Source of the DNA: Treponema sp.
GTDB lineage: Bacteria; Spirochaetota; Spirochaetia; Treponematales; Breznakiellaceae
Direction of reading: 5' to 3'
DNA length: 33,829 bases
Assembly: GCA_009781915.1 (NCBI GenBank)
Contig: WQUW01000015.1
Coordinates: 1 to 33,829, forward strand
The position numbers and the translations under genes were made by a program. This document shows positions 24,822-32,031 of the stretch, in pieces; positions within the stretch are counted from its first letter, which is position 1, and every line of letters begins with the position of its first letter. The notes under the pieces are model-generated. The model saw only the letters and a program-made list of their open reading frames with translations, made no database searches and was not told the origin of the DNA.

Positions 24822-27800
24822 TCAATCCAAAGAAGCCAAGTCAAGGGTTACTTCCACTTCCCCGCGGGATATTTTCAGGGCTTTGGCTATTTCGTCTTCC
24901 TTCCAGCCCTGCCGGGCAAGGGCAATGATGTTTTCCTTCCGTTCTTGGGGGGTGAGTTTTGAGCCATCGCCCAGATCGGAAAGGGATTTTGTCTTTTTGC
25001 CCTTTACCATAGAGTCAATGGCCCTTGCCTGAGTCTGGGCATCTTTGTTTAACTGTTCAAGCCGTGTTTCCATTCCCGCAATTGACTGCCGGGCCCTTTG
25101 CATGGAATCAATTTTCGCCTCAATCTCTTGTAAAAGACTGTCCAGCACGTCAATTTTGTCCGCCGCCTGCCGGGCCTTTTCGCTTTCTCCGGCAAGCTTT
25201 TCGATGGAACTCCGCAGGGATGATACGTCCTCGGCATAGCGGTCAAGATCGCCGCCAATTTTCGCCGAGATTTTTTCCGATTCCTGAAGCGCCTTGAAAT
25301 TCCTGTCTATGCCGTCATTGGTGTTGTCCAGTATCTGGTTCTTCCGTTCAATGCGCTGGAACTTGTCATCCGTGGCCCCCAACGCCTCTTCGAGCTTGCG
25401 GAACTGGAGCTGTATTCCCTGCAGGGTGTCGTCCGAAGCGATAACCTGCGTGAGTTTTTCCTCTACGGCATGGGATATTTTGAGCAGGCGGCCAAAGTCC
25501 GCCTCCATTGTTTCTATTTTGCGCTTTTCTGAAAGGAAGCGGGTCATTTTGGCGTTCACATCGTCCTGAAGCCGCTTGATTTTAACAAAGTCGTTTTCAA
25601 GCTGGAAGGCTTCCGCCCTGCGCTGATCCAGACGCTCAATGTCGCTTTTAAGCTGATCGATGCGCTGGCCCAAGTCAAGCCGCAGAGCGTCCACCTTGTC
25701 AACAAGCTTGGTCTGATCCACGGCCTCCTTGATGTGCCGCTGAGCGTCCTCCACAGAAGAGCGCACCACGGCGATGCGGCTGTCGTTTTCCGCCGAAAGG
25801 TCTTTGACACGGCGGCGGGCGTCCTCGATGCTGTCGTCCAGTTCCCGGATTTTCGCGGTAAGCCCTTCCCTCGCCCCGGCCAAATCCGCGCGGGAAGCGT
25901 CAACGAGCCCCGAAATCTCGGCGTTGCGGGTCTGGATGTACTCGGATACCTCGCGGAATTTCCCGTCCAGTTCCCGGTGGTACTGCTTTAGGCTTTCCGC
26001 CGCTTCAAGCGAGTGTTTGCCAATTTCGGCCTTGATATAAATCTCCGCCCCTTTTCTGGCTTCTTCAAGGTTTGCCGCAAGCTGCTCTTTAAGCGAAACC
26101 ACAGACTCGTCGGCGGCGCTCATTTCGCCCTGAATCCTGTCCCCAAAGGCGCTTGTTTCCGCTTTCAGGTGTTCGAGCGCCGACACAAGCCGCGCGTCAT
26201 GGGCCGAAAGCTGCTTCCGCATCTCTTCGGTAAGACTGCGCTCCAGTTCCCAGCGCCCGGCCTCGGCTTCTTCGCCCATTTTGGACAGCCGCCTTTCAAG
26301 GTCGTCCTGCCACTGCGCAAGGCGCTGGTCTATGTCGCCGGAACGCTTGGAAAGGTCGGTAAAGAAGCCCTCCTCGAACCCTTTGAGCTTCTGGGAAACA
26401 TTATCGTAGGCGGCGGTTTTAAGGCCGGAGAACTCGTTTTCAAGCTCCGCCAGCTCCTTTCTCAGGGCCGCCGCGACACCGGAGAACTTATCCAGTTCCG
26501 CTTTCCGCAGGCCCTCGGATTCCCGCTCGTACCGGGAGAGATCCTCCTGCACCCTGCCAACCACGTCCCGCATACTCAGGCGCAGTTCCTCGTCCAGTTT
26601 CTTTGAGTCATCGGCCAGCGTTTCAAGCCGCCGGAACTCGGCATCCTGAGCGTGGCGGTATTCTTCCAGCTTTGTTCCGGTAATTTCCAGCGCCTTCTCT
26701 TTTATCTCCTCGGCGGCCCTGACGATCATGGCCTCTTGGGAAGAAACTATCTGGCTCGTCCGCTCTGACAGTTCCCGCATCTGGGTTTCAAACTCCGCTT
26801 TGGCGGCGGCAAGGCGCTGTTCGGTGTCTTTAAGCGAGGCTTCCAGTTCCCGCGCATCGCTTTTGCGCTCGTCCCGAAGGGCCTTGTCCCGGATTTCCCA
26901 CTCGGCCCGCTCGGTTTGCCAGCCTTCCCGGTATTCCTCCAGCCGTGCCCCGGTAGTTTCCAGAGCCTTCTGCGTCATGTCCCCGGCAGTCTTAATGAAC
27001 TGGGCCTCCCGCGAGGAAACTACAGCATCCGTGCGGGCCGCAAGCTCCTGCATCTGGCGTTCCAGCTCGGTCTTGGCGGCGGCAAGGCGTTTTTCAGCGT
27101 CCTGAAGCGATGCCCCAAGCTCCCGCATATCGCTCTTGCGCTCGTCCCGAAGGGCCTTGTCCCGGCTTTCCCAGTCGGCCCGCTCGGCTTGCCAGCTTTC
27201 CCGGTATTTTTCCAGCTTGACCCCGGTGGCTTCCAGCGCCTTCCGCGCCATGTCCCCGGCGGCCTTGGCAAGGACAGCCTCCTGCGAAGAAAGTATCCTG
27301 TCCGTCTGGCCCGACAGTTCCCGCATTTGGCTTTCGAATTCGGCTTTGGCGGCGGTAAGGCGCTGTTCGGCCTCTTGAAGCGAGGTTTCCAGCTCCCGCA
27401 GGTCGTTTTTGCGCTCGTCCCGAAGCATTTTGTCCGTGTGTTCCCACTCGGCCCGCTCCGTCTGCCAGCCTTCCCGGTATTCCTCCAGCCGCGCCCCGGC
27501 GGTTTCCAGCGCCTTCTGCGTCATATCCCCGGCAGTCTTGAAGAACTCAGCCTCCCGCAAGGAAATTGCCGTGTCTGCGCGGGCAGACAGTTCTTGCATC
27601 TGGTGTTCCAGCCCGGCTTTGGCGGCGGCAAGGCGCTGTTCGGCCTCTTGAAGCGAGGTTTCCAGTTCCCGCAGGTCGTTCTTGCGCTCGTCCCGAAGCA
27701 TCTTGTCCGTGTGTTCCCACTCCGTCCGCTCCGCCTGCCAGCCCTCCCGGTATTCTTCCAGCCGCGCCTCGGTGGTTTCCAGCGCCTTCTGCGTCATATC

Positions 27801-29153
27801 CCCGGCAGTTTTGAAGAACTCAGACTCCCGTAAGGAAATTGCCGTGTCCGCGCGGGCAGACAGTTCTTGCATCTGGTGTTCCAGCCCGGCTTTGGCGGCG
27901 GCAAGGCGCTGTTCGGCCTCTTGAAGCGAGGTTTCCAGTTCCTGCAGGTCGTTCTTGCGCTCTTCCCGAAGGGCCTTGTCCGTGCGTTCCCACTCGGCCC
28001 GCTCCGCCTGCCAGCCGTGCTGGTATTCTTCCAGCCGCGCCCCGGTAGTTTCCAGCGCCTTCCGCGTCATGTCCCCGGCAGTCTTGAAAAACTCAGCCTC
28101 CCGCGAGGAAATTACGGCATCGGTGCGGGCAGACAGTTCCTGCATCTGGTGTTCCATGTCCGTTTTGGCGGCGGCAAGGCGCTGTTCGCTGGCTTCCAGC
28201 GAGGTTTCCAGCTCCAGTATGTCTTTTCTGCGCTCGTCCCGGAACGCCTTGTCCCCGCGTTCCCACTCGGCCCGCTCGGTCTGCCATTCTTCCTTGAAGT
28301 TCTTTATCAGCGTCTGCGCCTCGGCTACCCGTGCCTTGGCGTTTTCCTGATAGCCTTTAAGCCGCTCTTCCTCGGCGGTTTTAAGCCGCCTGAGCCTGTC
28401 TTCGGCCTGCTCTTTTAAGTTTTGCAAGGCGGCTTCTTCCATTTTATCCGCCCGTTTCCCGGCCTGCTCCACGGCGTTTTTCAGCGCTTCGTTGATGTGC
28501 GCCACGTCTCTGGCTAAATCCGTGGCCCGGTTCCGTTCGATCCTGTTAATTTCCTCCCGGTGGTCTTCCACTTTGCGCTCAATCGTTTCGGCGGTGGCGC
28601 TTAAATCGGACACGGCGGACGCTACTCCGGCAAGCACCGATTCGGCGGCCTTTTCCAGCGCCAGAGTATTTTCCCGCTCAAAGGTGCTTTCCAGTGACGC
28701 AAGGGCCTTGCCTATTTCGTCAAGGCGGGCCTTCGCCTCGCTTATGCGCTTGCCCGTAGATTCCACAAAGGCCGACTCGTCCCGGATGCGGTTCATGTTT
28801 TCCTGCACCCGGTTTGTCATGCGGTCAAGTTCGGCAAGGGAGTTTTCGTAACTCTTTATCTGATTGTCAATGTGGGTCATTGCGGCGGCTTTTCCGGCAA
28901 GCTCCTCCTCGGTTAGCTGAAGGCGCTTCATCAGTTCCTTGGCGGAGTCCCGCTCCACATTCAAGGAGACGCCGTAGTCCTTGATGGCGTTTTCCTGCTC
29001 CCCGACAAAGGAGGCAAGGTCTTTTTTGAGTATCTCCGAATAATCCCGGAGCTTTTTCATGTGCCGGTTATTCTTGTCCATCTGCCGGAACAGGACGAGA
29101 AACAATAGGGCGATGCCTAGCGTTAAAAGATTGCCTACGGTGAAAAATCCCAT
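24822..29153 (-). CDS. Giant membrane-anchored coiled-coil protein (SpiroCoCo-like)
   Basis: This 1443-residue protein has one N-terminal membrane segment (about residues 3-22), then nearly continuous heptad-rich coiled coil to about residue 1370, and a short C-terminal domain (TPQERKENIIALARQGW, then EIAKALKISRGEVEVTL) that looks like a helix-turn-helix. This architecture matches the SpiroCoCo coiled-coil family of treponemes, as far as I recall it. The centre holds six tandem 91-residue repeats (26643-28280). Topology suggests a rod projecting from the inner membrane, either cytoplasmic or periplasmic; the HTH-like end favours the cytoplasm. There is no clear ribosome binding site. The ATG lies 5 nt after the HAD stop, so translation is probably coupled. 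Confidence 0.9.
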   Translation of the reverse strand: MGFFTVGNLLTLGIALLFLVLFRQMDKNNRHMKKLRDYSEILKKDLASFVGEQENAIKDYGVSLNVERDSAKELMKRLQLTEEELAGKAAAMTHIDNQIKSYENSLAELDRMTNRVQENMNRIRDESAFVESTGKRISEAKARLDEIGKALASLESTFERENTLALEKAAESVLAGVASAVSDLSATAETIERKVEDHREEINRIERNRATDLARDVAHINEALKNAVEQAGKRADKMEEAALQNLKEQAEDRLRRLKTAEEERLKGYQENAKARVAEAQTLIKNFKEEWQTERAEWERGDKAFRDERRKDILELETSLEASEQRLAAAKTDMEHQMQELSARTDAVISSREAEFFKTAGDMTRKALETTGARLEEYQHGWQAERAEWERTDKALREERKNDLQELETSLQEAEQRLAAAKAGLEHQMQELSARADTAISLRESEFFKTAGDMTQKALETTEARLEEYREGWQAERTEWEHTDKMLRDERKNDLRELETSLQEAEQRLAAAKAGLEHQMQELSARADTAISLREAEFFKTAGDMTQKALETAGARLEEYREGWQTERAEWEHTDKMLRDERKNDLRELETSLQEAEQRLTAAKAEFESQMRELSGQTDRILSSQEAVLAKAAGDMARKALEATGVKLEKYRESWQAERADWESRDKALRDERKSDMRELGASLQDAEKRLAAAKTELERQMQELAARTDAVVSSREAQFIKTAGDMTQKALETTGARLEEYREGWQTERAEWEIRDKALRDERKSDARELEASLKDTEQRLAAAKAEFETQMRELSERTSQIVSSQEAMIVRAAEEIKEKALEITGTKLEEYRHAQDAEFRRLETLADDSKKLDEELRLSMRDVVGRVQEDLSRYERESEGLRKAELDKFSGVAAALRKELAELENEFSGLKTAAYDNVSQKLKGFEEGFFTDLSKRSGDIDQRLAQWQDDLERRLSKMGEEAEAGRWELERSLTEEMRKQLSAHDARLVSALEHLKAETSAFGDRIQGEMSAADESVVSLKEQLAANLEEARKGAEIYIKAEIGKHSLEAAESLKQYHRELDGKFREVSEYIQTRNAEISGLVDASRADLAGAREGLTAKIRELDDSIEDARRRVKDLSAENDSRIAVVRSSVEDAQRHIKEAVDQTKLVDKVDALRLDLGQRIDQLKSDIERLDQRRAEAFQLENDFVKIKRLQDDVNAKMTRFLSEKRKIETMEADFGRLLKISHAVEEKLTQVIASDDTLQGIQLQFRKLEEALGATDDKFQRIERKNQILDNTNDGIDRNFKALQESEKISAKIGGDLDRYAEDVSSLRSSIEKLAGESEKARQAADKIDVLDSLLQEIEAKIDSMQRARQSIAGMETRLEQLNKDAQTQARAIDSMVKGKKTKSLSDLGDGSKLTPQERKENIIALARQGWKEDEIAKALKISRGEVEVTLDLASLD
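26643..28280 (-). repeat. Six tandem 273-bp repeats inside the coiled-coil gene
   Basis: Six consecutive units of exactly 273 bp (91 residues, or 13 heptads) fill this interval. Each begins ERAEWE or a close variant, continues with RDERK, LETSLQEAEQRLAAAK, and ends ALETTGARLEEYREGWQ. Counting in the translation direction, units 2 and 3 are almost identical, while units 1, 4, 5 and 6 are more diverged. The unit length keeps the heptad register when units are gained or lost. Confidence 0.92.
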
Positions 29154-29158
29154 TGAAG

Positions 29159-29866
29159 TTACTGTATCACAAAATCACGCAATTGGCGATAGTCAGAAAA
29201 GGCGAAGTCCGGCACGGGGCCGCCAGAGGCGGCAAGGCGCTTTTTCCACCACGGGATGATAAGGGCGGCCTTCATTCCGGCGGCGTGGGCTCCGGCTACG
29301 TCATAGCCGGATTTGTTTCCGACGTACAGAATGTCCTGCGGGTTTTGCCCCATGCGCCGGGCGAGTTCCAGAAAGGAAAGGGGGTCTGGCTTTAGCCGCC
29401 CGGATTCTTCGGAGCCGAGCATCACGTCCCAGTATTCGGCAAGGCCCATGTTTTTAAGTTTTGTTTCCGGCGGAAAATCCGAAAGTATGCCCATTGGTAT
29501 TCCGGCGCTACGGAAAGCGTCCAGCGTTTCCCGCAGGTGGGGAAAGAGTTTCATGCCGGTAAAAAAAGGCTCCCAGCCCCGGTAAATAAGCCGGTCGGCC
29601 TTTTCCCTGACTATTTCGGCATCCTCGCCCAAAATCTCCCCCATAAGCCGGGCTTGCAGGCCGTAAAAATCCCCTTCGTACTCTGCGGATTTCCGCAGGC
29701 GGTCTCTGGCCCTGCCCATAGCTTTAAGCAGGCGGTGGTTTTTCAGGAGGAAGGGGACAAGCCGGAGGAACAGGCGGCGATCCGGGTAGAGTGTGCCGTC
29801 CAAGTCGAAGGCGACGGCGGCGAATCTGGCTCTCGCGGCTCCCGCCGGGGTGGGTGTTGCGTTCAT
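29159..29866 (-). CDS. HAD-superfamily phosphatase/hydrolase
   Basis: This 235-residue protein shows all four HAD motifs: FDLDGTLY at 20-27 (nucleophile D21, acid/base D23), GILSDFPP, a lysine in GRLKPDPLSF, and YVGNKSGYDVAGA. The helical cap (about residues 35-100) sits between motifs I and II as in subfamily IA phosphoglycolate phosphatase-like enzymes. Motif IV has GNKSGYD where GDxxxxD is usual, a small deviation. Substrate cannot be assigned. No ribosome binding site precedes ATG 29866, but AT-rich -10-like sequences (TATAGT or TATAAA, complement of 29875-29885) lie 9-19 nt upstream, hinting at a leaderless message. It heads a unit with the coiled-coil gene. Confidence 0.87.
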   Translation of the reverse strand: MNATPTPAGAARARFAAVAFDLDGTLYPDRRLFLRLVPFLLKNHRLLKAMGRARDRLRKSAEYEGDFYGLQARLMGEILGEDAEIVREKADRLIYRGWEPFFTGMKLFPHLRETLDAFRSAGIPMGILSDFPPETKLKNMGLAEYWDVMLGSEESGRLKPDPLSFLELARRMGQNPQDILYVGNKSGYDVAGAHAAGMKAALIIPWWKKRLAASGGPVPDFAFSDYRQLRDFVIQ

Positions 29867-29912
29867 GTGCTTACTTTATACTATATTGGCGGCGGTTTTG
29901 GAAGATGTCCCG

Positions 29913-30097
29913 CCCCCGCCGCGCGTGAGCCACCAGTACAATGCCCGGCAGGGGAGGATATACGGTTTAAGAATCCCGCACGGGGAACCCGCTCCGGAGC
30001 CACGGTCTCCTTTGCGGAGAGCCCATGCAAAATGGCTTCTTAAACCGTATATCCTCCCCTGCCGGGCATTGTACTGGTGGCTCACGCGCGGCGGGGG
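29913..30097 (+). repeat. Palindromic element, copy 2 (perfect 61-bp inverted repeat)
   Basis: Positions 29913-29973 are exactly complementary to 30037-30097, giving a 61-bp perfect stem around a 63-nt spacer (29974-30036). The arm runs from a GC-rich end (CCCCCGCCGCGCGTGAGCC) through ACAATGCCCGGCAGGGGAGG to TATACGGTTTAAGAA. The spacer contains the 10-bp palindrome GCTCCGGAGC at 29991-30000. Immediately right, CATTGCTGGGGG recurs beside the other copies. It lies between the HAD promoter region and a truncated Rpn-type gene. Confidence 0.95.
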
Positions 30098-30605
30098 CAT
30101 TGCTGGGGGAAGACTCAACCCCCGCAAGCTTATCAACCATCTGACCGGAGAGCGGAAATTCACGGTTGAAAAAAAGGAGTCCGGAATATATATTGTAAAG
30201 GGTGATATATTGCCCATCCAGATAATTGACAGCCGCAAGCTTTCCGAAGATGAAAACGTCTGGCTGAAAGGCCTGGACAACCAGCTTGACGCACAGTGGG
30301 TACGGCGGATTGCGGACAAGATAGCGGCTTTGGGCAAGGATGTCCAGATGTGGGCGTATCTTGACGCGATAGCAAGGGCAAACGAAGAAGCATTACAGGA
30401 GGCATACGAGATGAGCGATACGGCGATAGCGTCATTGAAACGAACATTTGAAAGAATCGGTTTTTCGGCGGAATGGGAAAATAGAGGCCGCAACGAAGGC
30501 CGTGAAGAGACAGCCCGCAACGCCCTCGCAAAAGGCTTGGCCCCGGAACTGATCCACGACATCACCGGCCTTGACATGGAAACCATACAAAGGCTCGCCC
30601 AGTAA
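30098..30605 (+). pseudogene. 5'-truncated Rpn-family (PD-(D/E)XK) nuclease gene
   Basis: The open frame reads in from element copy 2, and only the sequence from about 30122 (RKLINHL...) looks like protein. It matches the second half of Rpn-family proteins as I recall them: a GIYIVKGDILPIQII strand pair, a LSEDENVWLKGLDN helix, a helix with ARANEEALQEAYEM, and the charged C-terminal tail ending TGLDMETIQRLAQ, which the intact neighbour also has. The N-terminal nuclease core with its D...ExQ residues is missing. No ATG lies between the element and the conserved part, and no good start is visible. The break coincides with the element boundary, so insertion or recombination there probably removed the 5' part. 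Confidence 0.7.
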
Positions 30606-30610
30606 CCCGC

Positions 30611-30801
30611 CCCCCGCCGCGCATGAGCCATGCATTCCCGCCAAAAGCTCCGGCAGGGGAGGATATACGGTTTAAGAATCCCGCACGGGGAACCCGCTAC
30701 GGAGCCACGGTCTCCTACGCGGAGAGTCCATGCAAAATGGCTTCTTAAACCGTATATCCTCCCCTGCCGGGCATTAGGCCTGAGGCTCACACGCGGCGGG
30801 G
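30611..30801 (+). repeat. Palindromic element, copy 3
   Basis: The element begins 5 nt after the stop of the truncated Rpn gene. The inner arms 30650-30678 and 30742-30770 are a perfect 29-bp inverted repeat, while the outer arms have diverged (GCATGAGCC on the left, GGCTCACACGCGGCGGGG on the right). The spacer differs from copy 2 at only a few positions. The right flank has CATTATTGGGGGG, then a block resembling the one right of copy 4 (AACAT...CGGCATT). Confidence 0.92.
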
Positions 30802-30847
30802 CATTATTGGGGGGCTCCGCAGAACATCATCTACGGCATTCTCGCCC

Positions 30848-30876
30848 TTTTAAATTCCCCTTTCTTGCGCTATAAT
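30848..30876 (+). promoter_or_regulatory. Putative promoter of the intact Rpn gene
   Basis: A consensus TATAAT at 30871-30876 is preceded 17 nt upstream by a weak TTTTAA at 30848-30853. Transcription would start near 30883 and give a leader of about 15 nt before ATG 30898. Confidence 0.5.
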
Positions 30877-30897
30877 ACAAAACATGAGGGCGGCGTT

Positions 30898-31722
30898 ATG
30901 ACTAGGCTTGAGTACACGTTCAAAACCGACACGCTGTTCAAAATGCTGTTCGTCCAAAACCCGGACTTGCTCAAACGGTTGGTCTGCGAGCTGTTGCGGA
31001 TCAAGTTCGAAAGCATAGGCCAGTTCGAGATCAAAAACCCCGAAATGCCGCCGGAAAGCCTTGACGGCAAGTTCTGCCGCCTAGATATCAACATGACCGT
31101 TGACGGCCAGCTCGTAGACCTTGAAATCCAAGTCAGGGACGAAAAGGACTACCCGGAGCGGGCGCTGTACTACTGGGCACGGGAGTACTCAACGGCATTG
31201 CCCGAAAGCGGCGATTACAAGGATTTGCCCCGCACGGTCATAATCAGCATCATAAGCTTTAACCAGTTCGACAGCCCTGAATTCCATTCCGAGTTTTGCC
31301 CCCTAGAGGTAAATCGCCACGAGCTCCTCTCCGACAGGATGAGCCTTCATTTTTTTGAACTGAAGAAAATCCCCGCTCAGCCGCTAACCGCTAACGACAA
31401 GCTCCTATTGTGGCTGGCGTTGTTCAAGGCCGAAACGCAAGAGGAGCTGGAAAAGATAAAAGCATTGGAGGAACCAGTCATGGAACAAGCGATTAACGCC
31501 TACCAGAAGATCACGGCGACCCCCGAATTCCGCGAGATGGAGCGGATGCGCTCCTACGCCCGCCACAACGAGGCCGCCGCCCTCCGCCACGCCCGTGACG
31601 AGGGAAGGGAGGAGGGCATGGAGAAGGTAGCCAAAAATGCCTTGAAGGAAGGGGCTTCCGTCGAATTCGTGCAAAAAATAACCGGACTTGATATGGAAAC
31701 CATACAAAGGCTCGCCCAGTAA
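30898..31722 (+). CDS. Rpn-family PD-(D/E)XK nuclease / transposase-like protein
   Basis: This 274-residue protein belongs to the PD-(D/E)XK group annotated as recombination-promoting nuclease or putative transposase. It opens with TDTLFKMLFVQNPDLLKRLV, carries the active-site pattern with D63 (RLDINM) and E76-x-Q78 (LEIQV), then ERALYYWAREY, RTVIISIISFNQF and a helical second half. The C-terminal tail (EEGMEKVAKNALKEG... TGLDMETIQRLAQ) is shared with the truncated neighbour. ATG 30898 is preferred over the upstream ATG 30865, which lies before the -10 box; GAGGGCGG is 5 nt upstream. Relatives cut DNA and stimulate RecA-independent recombination. It sits between element copies 3 and 4. Confidence 0.9.
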   Translation: MTRLEYTFKTDTLFKMLFVQNPDLLKRLVCELLRIKFESIGQFEIKNPEMPPESLDGKFCRLDINMTVDGQLVDLEIQVRDEKDYPERALYYWAREYSTALPESGDYKDLPRTVIISIISFNQFDSPEFHSEFCPLEVNRHELLSDRMSLHFFELKKIPAQPLTANDKLLLWLALFKAETQEELEKIKALEEPVMEQAINAYQKITATPEFREMERMRSYARHNEAAALRHARDEGREEGMEKVAKNALKEGASVEFVQKITGLDMETIQRLAQ

Positions 31723-31726
31723 CCCG

Positions 31727-31912
31727 CCCCCCGCCGCGCGTGAGCATTTACGCCAAAAGCTCCGGCAGGGGAGGATATACGGTTTAAGAAGCCGCCCAGG
31801 GAACCCGCTGCGGAGCCACGGTCTCCTACGCTAAAGAGCCTGGGCAAATGGCTTCTTAAACCGTATATCCTCCCCTGCCGGACATTGTCCTAGAGGTTCA
31901 CGCGCGACGGGG
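31727..31912 (+). repeat. Palindromic element, copy 4
   Basis: The element begins 4 nt after the stop of the intact Rpn gene. Inner arms 31762-31790 and 31853-31881 are a perfect 29-bp inverted repeat. The outer arms are imperfect (GCGTGAGCATTTACGCC on the left, GAGGTTCACGCGCGACGGGG on the right). The spacer shares CGGAGCCACGGTCTCC with copies 2 and 3 but has GGGCAAATGGC like copy 1. CATTGCTGGGG follows on the right. Confidence 0.92.
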
Positions 31913-31957
31913 CATTGCTGGGGTGAAGAACATTTGCTTGCGGCATTTAACCCCGCC

Positions 31958-32024
31958 AGCCTTCCCAGTGGAACCGGGAAGGCTGCGCGAAGCGGGCAAG
32001 GCCGCTTTGATTGCGTCCTTGCCC
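31958..32024. repeat. Outer hairpins right of element copy 4
   Basis: AGCCTTCCC (31958-31966) pairs with GGGAAGGCT (31976-31984) across a 9-nt loop; it and the following GCGAAGCG match the reverse complement of 271-312. A second inverted repeat, GGGCAAGG (31994-32001) with CCTTGCCC (32017-32024), lies against the end of the secreted-protein gene and could stop its transcription, although no T-run is seen. The rest of 31913-31957 is gene-free and resembles the flank of copy 3. Confidence 0.65.
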
Positions 32025-32031
32025 TGCGCTG

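Noticed and set aside
26916-27833. A 305-residue plus-strand open frame with internal repeats
   Set aside because: Its periodicity simply mirrors the 273-bp tandem repeats of the coiled-coil gene on the other strand.
26643-28280. Could the 273-bp tandem array be a CRISPR or noncoding satellite?
   Set aside because: Units are contiguous without spacers, are exact multiples of three and keep a continuous coiled-coil frame, so they are coding repeats.
29876-30790. A 304-residue minus-strand open frame covering the truncated Rpn gene and two elements
   Set aside because: It is antisense to recognisable Rpn sequence and reads through palindromic element copies on both sides; its residues show no protein-like pattern.
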